64,000 nucleotides of DNA from Hetaerina americana (lineage: Eukaryota > Arthropoda > Insecta > Odonata > Calopterygidae): contig JAKTNV010000023.1 of assembly GCA_022747635.1 (NCBI GenBank), positions 7,245,348 through 7,309,347 of the forward strand, given 5' to 3'. This document shows positions 54,601 through 64,000 of this stretch, piece after piece (position 1 is the stretch's first letter; every line of letters begins with the position of its first letter). The notes under the pieces are model-generated. The model was not told where the DNA came from, ran no database searches, and was given only the letters and a program-made list of their open reading frames with translations. The translations under genes and the position numbers were made by a program.

Positions 54601-56056
54601 TCATGAAAATCATTAGGGCATTTTACGGGTTTCGTGTGGACGCAGATAAAATATTTTAGCTCGGCATTATACATATGATATGTAACAGACATGCAATTCC
54701 GAACGAAAAGTTGAGTGCAGTAGGTACACGGAGTAGATAGACACACAGACCGAGCGAGGGAATTCTTTTCCCCACTCATAATTCGTGGCCACACTATCAC
54801 GAGAGATGATTGAAACTACTCGTAAATAAAATGGCACGGAGTGGAGAGGGATTATAAAATCACTTCGTTCATTTCACAGAATTTGTCGAGGTGTATTGTG
54901 CTATGTATCAGGAAGTTTATTGAGATACACATGGTAATAATTGCATTTTAAATAGACCCACATCCATAGCATCGTCCCCGCGCGATTTAAATATATCCTG
55001 TTATTGAATGTTGTTGAAAGTGAGTAGCCTGGACGTGGCAGGTGCGCCTGTGAACCACGCTGTCCGAGTGCATGAATGAACAGATACTTATGTAAAGGAG
55101 TAATGATTGTGCACGCATGGCTGGTGACCCAACATCCTACGCCACACGTCTTGGCGGCAGCTTACGGGGTCTCACGCGGATGTAGATCAAGGTAAGAAAA
55201 GTTTGAACGCATAAGAATCATCTAGTTGGATGCCTCCTCCCCCCCCCCCCCTAATGGCCTGAGGTACCACGCGGCAGATGATTACGCCTGCGCCTCGAAC
55301 CAGGCCGTAACTTCACTAAATGGTGTGAAATTAGCAATTTTGTTCAAACATTGATTTCAACGATTTTATATAGAGTGCTAATAACATCAAATTTCCCAAA
55401 TAGTTGTTGGCATAGAATACCTTACCACATGCCCTTGTGGCAACTTGCAAGGCAAGATGAAGATGTTGGCGATCAATTGTAAATCGAAAGAAAACAGCGT
55501 ACAATCATCACTGAGTCTTTTTGAAAAACCATGGGTGACGCATGGAACGGAACCTGCACGCCTACCCTGAATCTGTGGATTCCAAACAAATCGTGTTACT
55601 TATGATTGAATGATTTTTACCCTTGCCTATCAGATCAACCCTCAGGGTGATTGCTGAGGGAATGGAAACACCAGTGAAATGGGTTCTAAAGTTAAGGCCC
55701 TACACAAAGATACTAAAGAGCCCGCATTCCTAACATGGATGACCGCTTTCGTTCGCTGGAAGTGAATGGTCCACCCAAGCAGCAGATTTTCACTGGGTGG
55801 TGACCCACTCCTCTCCCTGCACCTACTCATTGTGCCCGAGGTAAAAGAAATGGAGTGCTCAAAGAACTTCCGGCTCTTTCTGGCCGAACATTCGCTTTGG
55901 GCGGCAGAAGAGGGTGGATAACTATTCCCTCGCTACCTGCGCTCAGAGCAGGACAATCATTTTTGGCCACTTGCCACCCGAAGAGGAGTTCAATAGAACT
56001 GATCCTACAGCGGGCATACCGGTCGAATTCCACAACTGGAGCCCCTGGACGACTAC
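54601..56056. other. no recognised gene; C homopolymer at 55239-55251
   Basis: No domains recognised. Frames at 55642-56061 lack motifs and lie just before RTE copy F. Confidence 0.45.
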
Positions 56057-56590
56057 GCTAGGCAAGGAGGCTTTCACAAGGAGGAGGGAGTTGATGACAG
56101 GGACTTTGAGTAAGAATGTTAAGAAAAGGCTCGTCAAAAATTTGTTATGGAGCGTAATTGTGTACAGTGCGGAAATATGGTCACTGAAGCAGGGTGATAG
56201 AAGTAAGTTGGAGGCTCTTGAAATGTGGTGTGGAGGAGGATGGGGTAAGTAAAATGGACCAAAAGGAAAACAAACTAGGAAGTGCTATGTATGGTGGGCG
56301 AGGAAAGGGGATTTTTGAGAGAAATCATAAGGAGGTAGGAAAAATGGTGAAGGGCGTATTGATCGGCATTGGGATGTTGAAGACTGTAATAGAGGGGAGA
56401 ACGTTAGGCAAGTGAGGAAAGGGAAGGAACAGGATAGGGATGTTGGACGGGGTGAAGGGAGTATGGAAGTACACAACAATTAAGAGGGACCTGCTGTAGA
56501 GTAGGATATTGGGTTGTGTTTTGATAGGAGTAGCAAAATATTTATTTGGTAGTTTTGTTCATCCAAAACCTACCTTAACCGGTGTATTTG
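56057..56590 (+). mobile_element. RTE-type LINE copy F, 3' end only
   Basis: The frame reads TLGKEAFTRRRELMTGTLSK NVKKRLVKNLLWSVIVYSAE IWSLKQGDRSKLEALEMW. After that the frames break, with the nucleotide match continuing through GGAACAGGATAGGGATGTTG GACGGG to the 3' UTR (AAATATTTATTTGGTAGTTT TGTTC) and its end at CCGGTGTATTT. It faces copy C tail to tail, the two 3' ends being about 575 bp apart. Confidence 0.85.
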
Positions 56591-57166
<576 letters not shown>

Positions 57167-57264
57167 TAAGGTAATCTACCGGTTAAGGTAGGATTTTGGA
57201 TGGACACAACTACCAAACAAACATTTTATTGCTCCTAACAAAACGCAAAATCCACCATCCTACT

Positions 57265-57624
57265 CTATATCAGGTCCCCTTTCATCTCTGAGTACTTTCT
57301 TCCTCCCTTCATCCCGTCCAACATCCCTATCCTGTTCCTTCCCTTTCCTCTTTTGCCCAACATTCTCCCATCTATCACAGTCTTCAACATCCCACTGCCG
57401 GTCAACTCCCCTTTCATCCACTTTTCCTGCCTCCATTGGATTTCTCCCAACAAACCCCTCTCTTCACCCACCATACCAAGTACTTCCTCATTCGTTTTCT
57501 TCTCTGTCCATTTCACCTTCTCCGTTCTTCTCCACACCCACATTTCAAAAGCCTCCAGTCTACGTCTATCCTCCTGCTTCAATGACCACGTTTCCGCGCC
57601 GTACATAGCTACGCTCCATATCAA
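57265..57624 (-). pseudogene. RTE ORF C-terminus
   Basis: The frame reads IWSVAMYGAETWSLKQEDRR RLEAFEMWVWRRTEKVKWTE KKTNEEVLGMVGEERGLLGE, then WRQEKWMKGELTGSGMLKTV IDGRMLGKRGKGRNRIGMLD GMKGGRKYSEMKGDL. It is the conserved RTE tail (YGAETWxLxxxDxRRLEAFEMWxWRR). Stop at 57265, then a 3' UTR of about 95 bp. Confidence 0.88.
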
Positions 57625-57994
57625 AGTTTTTAATATCCTTACTCAACGTCCCTGTCATCAACTCCCTCCTCCTGGTGAAAGCCTCTTTGCCTAGCGCAAT
57701 TCTTCTCCTTACGTCCCTACTACTTTGGCCGTGTTGGTCCAAAACAGTACCGAGATACGTAAACTGTTCTACCTGCTCTAGTTTTTGCCCTCCTACTTTC
57801 ATGTTTAGCTTAGCCTTTTTCTTTCTAGAAAATCGCATAACCTTTGTTTTATTAATATTCATTCTCATCCCATACCTTTCGAACTGAATTTCCAATGCAC
57901 TAAGCAATGCTTGCAACCCCATGACTGACTGACAAACTAAAGCTTGATCATCAGCAAACCTAACTGATTTTACGAATTCCCCGCCCCCTTTCAT
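57566..57994 (-). pseudogene. RTE reverse transcriptase, FADD box and thumb
   Basis: Starts inside the domain after a frame break: EFVKSVRFADDQALVCQSVM GLQALLSALEI, then RMNINKTKVMRFSRKKKAKL NMKVGGQKLEQVEQFTYLGT, LDQHGQSSRDVRRRIALGKE AFTRRRELMTGTLSKDIK. The FADD metal-binding box is intact, unlike copies A, D and the 30-kb copy. The upstream motif GVRQGCPLSPLLFNLYAEEM is readable at 58010-58085 in another frame. Confidence 0.88.
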
Positions 57995-58222
57995 TCATAC
58001 CTCCAGTTCTTCCCGTGCCTCTTTGATCATTTCCTCTGCATACAGGTTGAACAGCAACGGTGATAATGGGCAACCCTGCCTTACACCTCTTCCTAACACT
58101 GCCCATCCGGACTCCCCGTTTCCCACCCGCACCTGAGCAGTCTAAGACATGTACAGGTTGCAGATTAACCACTTTTCTCTCCAATCTATTCCTATTTTCT
58201 GGAATGTACTCATTAGTTTTTC

Positions 58223-58855
58223 TTAGTTCACTCTATCAAAAGCTTTTTCGAAATCTACGAAACAGGCAAATACCTCCTGGTTGTGTTCTATATTCCTCTC
58301 GATTAATAATCTCATTACTGCAATGGCATCAAGCGTACCTCTCCCCTTCCTAAACCCAAACTGATCATCCCCTAAGTAATCATTAGCCCTACTCTCTATC
58401 CTTTTGTTTATGATCCTGAGAACAACTTTAGCTGCGTGGGATATCAAACTTATTATCCTGTAGTCCTCACATGATGTAGCCTTTACCTTTTTCGGAATAG
58501 GAACTAAAACTGATCTCACAAAGTCTTCCGGCCAGATTCCTTCCTCATAGAAGCTACGAATCAGCCCATATAGCCTCTTCCTCCCACATTTTCGTAAGCA
58601 TTTCAATAGTTCCGTGGGAATGTTATCCACCCCCACGGCCTTACTTAGTTTCATCTCCCTTAATGCCCTTTCTATCTCATTGTCTAGTATGCCTGGACCT
58701 GAGCTATCTTCCTCTACGTCATATTCTTTTTCAATGTCTAACTTTGTTGGTCTAAGTTCTTTACTATAAAGTTCTTCTATATACTCCTTCCATCTCTCTT
58801 GGATCTTTCCTGCGTCAACTATTACCTTACCCGCCTTATCTCTAACTGTTAGCAT
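58223..58855 (-). pseudogene. RTE reverse transcriptase, fingers and motif A
   Basis: The 210-codon frame reads LTVRDKAGKVIVDAGKIQER WKEYIEELYS, KAVGVDNIPTELLKCLRKCG, WPEDFVRSVLVPIPKKVKAT SCEDYRIISL, GDDQFGFRKGRGTLDAIAVM RLLIER and ACFVDFEKAFDRVN. Motif A aspartate is intact. A stop follows directly where copy B has Trp, so this break is a point change. The frame start is an arbitrary codon in the linker. Confidence 0.88.
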
Positions 58856-59062
58856 AGATCTTCCTTTCTTACTTCCTTTGCTTTAACTGCGTCTTCCACC
58901 ATGCTTCTTTTGCTTTATTTGTTGCCTCAATTTATTGTTTAACTCTTTATACTTCAATTTGCCTAACTCTGTATTGATATTCTTCCATTTTCTCCTCTCA
59001 TCCATCTTTGTAATCATCTCATCCGTGATCCATGGTTTCCTAATTCTTTTAGCGTTAACGGT

Positions 59063-59950
59063 TCAAATAGTGTCTTTTTTTTCGGCTTTCGATAACCCTT
59101 TCTTGATGCTTTCCCATTTTTCTTCGATAGTACTTAGGTCTTTGCTATCCTCCATGATTTCTTCTACTGCCTGTGGGTACTCCTTCCCTTTCAAACCATT
59201 TAATGCTTCTACATTCCATTTTCTAACCCGCCGCCCCTGCCTTATCCTTTTGAAACGGACGCTACATTTCATAACATCTAAATTGTGGTCAGAGTCCGCA
59301 TCCGCTCCCGGGAAGATGTGGGAATTTATCACACTGTTCCTAGACGTGTTTCTAACCAGGATATAATCTAGCTGATACCTCTCTGATTCACCTGGATTTT
59401 TGCATGTATACCTGCGTCTTTTGTGGTGTCTAAACCAAGTGTTGGTGATGACTAACCCCTGTCTCCTGCAGAACTCAACTGTTGTCTCCCCGCGGTCATT
59501 CCTCGTGCCTAAACCGTAGTCCCCGACCTCGTCACTATCTCTTCCTTCGCCTACCGTCGCATTCCAATCCCCCATCACTATCAAATGTTTCCCCGCGGGA
59601 ACACACGCGATTATGTCCTCTAATTGATCGTATATCCTATCGACCTCCTCTTCCTTATGGTTTCTCGGTGGCATGTATTCCTGAATAATAACCAAATTCG
59701 TCGGTTCTGCTTTTATCTCTCCTAGTAATACTCTATCCGTTACCTGCTCTATGTTGAGTACGCTTCTTCCTACCTCTTCATTTAATACTATGGCCACCCC
59801 TCGTTGCCTCTCGTCCCCGCCGCTGTGTATTATTCTATACGGATCACTCCAGTAATCCCCGCTATCATTCCATCTCACCTCGCATAGATCTAAAATATTT
59901 ATTTTTCACCTTTTCATCCCTCGCTTTATATTCCCCAGTTTCCCTGTCCT
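59063..59950 (-). pseudogene. RTE apurinic-like endonuclease domain
   Basis: The open frame runs 59878-59063 and one stop separates it from [20 protein letters not shown] further upstream. Active-site residues seen in order: Asn of CNVRT, Glu of [11 protein letters not shown], Asp and Asn of IVMGDWNATVGEG, Asp of ERYQLDYILVR, and Asp-His of ADSDHNLDVMKC. All are present, so the domain is well conserved apart from the stop (MKR-stop-KINI). This enzyme nicks the target to start reverse transcription. There is no natural ATG at 59878, where the codon is GTG for the Val of CEVRW. Confidence 0.88.
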
Positions 59951-59981
59951 CATCATTGTCCTAACATTGCACGTTCCTACT

Positions 59982-60927
<946 letters not shown>

Positions 60928-61113
60928 TATTGGAAATGAAAAAATAGTAAATTTGTGTTTCCACAGAAAATATATTTCGATACGACCCGGGTTTCGACGT
61001 CATGCGTCACCTTCAGGTAAACCTGCAGATGACGTGGAACGTCCAAGCCCGGGTCGTATGGAAATAAATTTTCTGTGGAAACACAAATTTAATATTTTTT
61101 CATTTCCAATACG
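60928..61113. mobile_element. foldback element with 90-bp arms and hammerhead-like motif
   Basis: Left arm (60928-61017) and right arm (61020-61113) are inverted copies at about 88% identity; outermost TATTGGAAATGAAAAAATA is shared. On the minus strand the left arm gives ACCTGAAGGTGACGCATGAC GTCGAAACCCGGGTCGTATC: CTGAAGG (one change from CTGANGA), stem GACG/CGTC, GAAA, palindromic CCCGGG with one A-U pair, then C, and a 3-bp stem I (TAC/GTA). The right arm has a decayed version (CTGCAGA ... CAAGCCCGGGTC). Confidence 0.7.
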
Positions 61114-62404
61114 ACTCTGCAACCAAATTGAAACCCTCGGTGTGAATTGAAACCTTCAGTTATAAACTTTTAATTTTTTTACTTTACATTTATTTTCATC
61201 GTGGTTTTTTCAAGTTTCAACACAGTGGTAATTTTTCATTTGGGTCAAAGGAATATTTCCCACACCAAGTTATTAAATACGAGATTAGAGGCTGTAGCAG
61301 CTCGACACCCAACAATATTACACGTAAGAAGACCCCACAATACCATCCGGATTACTCTCGTCGTCGTAACTTTTATGCTTTTACCCGTTCACTGAGGATA
61401 ATCATATACGTGAAGTGAGCGCCATTAAGGGACCGACGTTGGCAACCTCATGTGGACTATTTGTAGCCATTAGAGCTGCATCCCAACTGGTTAGGCGCTG
61501 AGACCATGCCTGTATGTGAGGCGTCTAAAGGCAGCCTGATTTTGCGCACCCCATGCACTAGTAATACCATCTCATTTAGCTAAGAATAAGGAGCTAACAA
61601 ATGATGCACGAATGTAAATATTTTGATGTTTGGGATAGCTTGTCAAACATTTGTGTGTAGTTACAAAACCGTGCAATGGATTTTGCGTAATTCTGAGTTC
61701 TCTTTACAACTCATTCGGCAGTCTTTTTTTAAGTTTTCCATTTTTTTCTTTTAATTTAGTAACTTGGGCGATTTTTGGTACGAGTTTCGTATTCATTTTC
61801 TCTTATCTGACCACATTTAGCTATTTACAGATTATTCGTTTTTTATATTTCACTTTAATTATTAGGCCAGATAGTAATGAAATTCAATAATGTTTAAATT
61901 TTATCTTATTATATGATATTATACTCCATGGTAATTTTTCGGTCGATAATTATTGTCAGTTAAGATATGCTTTGTGTCGTGTGAAGTTCATTTATATTTA
62001 TGCGCACCCTTTTTGCAAAATGTTTCTTAATTTAATCTTAGTATCAATGAATTATTTTTCCTTCGATTAATCACTGTCCGCACTTTTTCATTTTTATTGG
62101 TTTTACTACTTTGTGGGTATACGTAGTGAAACGGTGACTCCTCTTTCGCAAAGGTTCGGCAAACGACCCATGATTACCCATTTGGATCAATGTGGACAGC
62201 TATATTTTTATTTAGGACATTACTAAATGGTTAAACTCTCCAAATGCAACATTAAGCTGGAAGATCATTTTCCGTAATATTCATAGACCAAAATGAGATT
62301 TAACAAGCACACGAACGAGGCATGGATTCAAATACGATGACAAAGACGATTTTCATAATCATTAAATGAAGCAGCAAACGAAGAAATATGTTTTTACCCC
62401 TACA
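61114..62404. other. no recognised gene
   Basis: AT-rich. No motif, terminal repeats or tRNA-like heads recognised. Confidence 0.45.
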
Positions 62405-62852
62405 TTACAAGTATCTGTATCCAACAATTTCATAAAATGAAGTTATTACGAGAATTGAAACTACATCATGCGGAAGGTGCCAAATTTCTCTTGCTCATGG
62501 AAAGCTCCGCCTTTTCCCGCCTCCCATTCATGAAGCCCTTCGTTTTTTTAACGAGTAAAAAAGTGTACTCTCTCAAAGAAATAACCAATGTTATTGTGAC
62601 CAACATGCATAGTACACTCCCGCTATAGCGATTTTTCTTCCGTTAGTTGTCGTGTCGCTTCCAGCCCTTGGCTTTATGGATTTGCAATTGGCGTATTTAG
62701 GATACACTTCTTGTGGCCCGAATCCGGGGACCGGAAAAGGTGCCTAAATTTGCGCCCATTCGCTGCCTAACGAGTTCGGACACCCTTCAAGATGGCGTGC
62801 TCCCTAAATCCCAGCGGTTTAGGCGCCTAAACAACGAGTCAGTACGCGGCTG
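62405..62852 (+). repeat. tandem duplication, copy 1
   Basis: A 0.45-kb segment matching 63000-63440 in the same orientation with a period of about 590 bp. Shared stretches include GCCAAATTTCTCTTG, CTCTCAAAGAAATAA, TTTGCGCCC and TAACGAGTT. Divergence is roughly one quarter by eye. A 63-codon frame (62437-62628) lies in this copy but is broken in copy 2, so coding is not supported. Confidence 0.8.
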
Positions 62853-62999
62853 TAGACTAAGAAGCGCACATGGATACAATCGCAGTGATATCCCGGGAAA
62901 ACATGAGCGAATAGGAGTAAACAGTATATCTTAAAAAGGAGATGTTCTTTGCCATCAAATGAAGCACTAGACCAATAAAAATTTACTTATCTGTAAATT

Positions 63000-63440
63000 T
63001 CAAATGTTTGTATTCTATAACTTGATGAAATTAAGTTATTACCCGAATTAAGACTACATTCAAGCGGAAGGCACCAAATTTCTCTGGCCTGAGAAAAGCT
63101 CTGCCTTTTCCCATCTCGCGTTAAGAAAGCCTTTCGTTTATTCATAACAAGCGCCATCTCTCAAAGAAATAAACAGCGTTATCGTGACCTACATACAGAA
63201 CACATTCCCGCCATGGCAATAATTCTTCTGCGGGTTGCCATGCTTCATTCAATCGGAATTGTATAGCCGAAATATGGCGTTTTACGACGCACTTCTTGCA
63301 TCCAAAATCCAGAGGCCGAAATAAGTGCCTGCATTTGCGCCCTCCCGCTGTCTAACGAGTTTGAACAGCCTTAAGAAGGCGTCTTCTCGATATGTGAGCG
63401 ATGCAGGCGCCTACCGAAGCGACGAGTCTGGGCGCGGCTC
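63000..63440 (+). repeat. tandem duplication, copy 2
   Basis: Diverged partner of 62405-62852. Shared start AAGTTATTAC and shared end ACGAGTC...GCGGCT. It matches none of the transposon families seen in the window. Confidence 0.8.
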
Positions 63441-63951
63441 TCTGGTCCCTTTGGGCGGTTGAGTGGGGAGGAAGCTCGCTCGGAAGAAAGAAGGGCCTGC
63501 TTGGGAAACATATTTGGCCGAGGTGGAAGGGAATTCGAGTTGCCGCGGAATACTAATTCCCTGCGCGCGCCGTGGGCAAGAGGGCAATGACTGGCCGGCG
63601 CCTGCTGGCCCCGAAGGCAGAGGACCTCAAAATATTTCGAACTTTTTGACGCTCGCCATTGGTAAACGTATGTGGGACCTTATATTTGAAAACATTTTTT
63701 TATGCATCACACGAATCCCGCAATGCGCGACGCAATTCACTGTGGTTATGCCTCACCTAGAGTGCGCATCGAGTGTTTGGGATCCTCGAAATGAACTTCA
63801 TTTCGAATTTAGAGAATTTATGAGGAAAAGCTGCACATTTCTTGAAGAAACACAATTCACGGACAGAGAGCGTCATATTATTATGAGAAAGTTTGGATCG
63901 GGAGACACTGAAGGCCTGAAGATGACATACATGCACGGAATAGTATTTTAG
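63441..63951 (+). other. 162-codon open frame with a CR1-like motif
   Basis: ATG at 63463 opens GRKLARKKEGPAWETYLAEV, with a Lys/Arg- and Gly-rich first half that I cannot assign. At about 63735-63795 it reads VVMPHLECASSVWDPRNELH, close to the VRPxLEYASSVWDP motif at the end of CR1-type LINE reverse transcriptases. The frame is probably a LINE fragment joined to unrelated GC-rich DNA and not a host gene. The rest of the thumb region is not recognisable. Confidence 0.45.
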
Positions 63952-64000
63952 ATATTAAAATGTCATTCCAGTTTAACGCTGATGTCTATGACATAATTTA

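Larger units (their letters stand above)
57167..59980 (-). mobile_element. RTE-type LINE copy C, most complete LINE in the window
   Basis: From 59978 the minus strand runs through an apurinic-like endonuclease, a linker, the reverse transcriptase, the C-terminal region and a 3' end (CCTACCTTAACCGGTAGATT ACCTTAA at 57167-57193). The length of about 2.8 kb is close to a full RTE ORF; the very 5' end is replaced by TA repeat at 59985. Motifs of both enzymes are nearly all kept, so this copy can serve as the family reference. Frame breaks lie near 58225 (Trp codon to stop after FDRVN), 58000-58150 and 57620. Confidence 0.93.

Overview
This window looks like repeat-dominated nuclear DNA from an arthropod, probably an insect. 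I infer this from its mix of elements: many decayed mariner-like (MLE) DNA transposons, RTE-, R1-, I- and CR1-like LINE fragments, Penelope-like (PLE) fragments with a GIY-YIG domain, several tRNA-derived SINE families, and long (TA)n microsatellites. The species cannot be fixed from sequence alone. I found no convincing host protein gene and no functional tRNA or rRNA gene. The nearest thing to host-gene signal is a GC-rich segment near 53.5-53.75 kb with a TATA-like stretch, a short open frame and a strong splice-donor consensus. Many long open frames are artefacts of TA repeats (Ile-Tyr runs) or shadows of transposon genes.

Layout. 0-10 kb: an MLE pseudogene, a 584-bp deleted mariner, a (TA)n tract, a mariner-type MITE, a SINE, two adjacent RTE LINE copies (A, B) and another MLE pseudogene. 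10-23 kb: CR1-like and RTE fragments, a GC-rich block, and a cluster of MLEs, one of which (13.66-14.58 kb) sits inside a TA microsatellite and keeps a 216-aa reading frame. A further MLE (21.9 kb) abuts an R1-like LINE. 24-33 kb: a CpG-rich block, an MLE pseudogene, SINE-1 copies, a PLE fragment, RTE and I-like LINE tails, and an RTE copy interrupted by a SINE. 34-45 kb: SINE fragments, two MLEs, a PLE GIY-YIG region and RTE copies D and H. 45-56 kb: LINE debris, foldback elements and a PLE reverse-transcriptase relic split by a nearly perfect 188-bp-arm foldback element. 56-61 kb: two RTE copies meet tail to tail around a palindromic spacer; the right one (copy C, about 2.8 kb) is the most complete LINE here. 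The window ends with another foldback element and a diverged 0.45-kb tandem duplication.

Two themes recur. First, at least six MLEs have lost the middle of the transposase while keeping the N-terminal DNA-binding helices and the C-terminal end, and often both terminal inverted repeats; such products could at most bind DNA, not cut it. Second, several foldback or PLE-like repeats carry a short motif resembling a hammerhead ribozyme core: CTGANGA, then a stem-loop, then GAAA, then a short palindrome and a UC or UH cleavage position. The second theme is the most interesting lead in the window.
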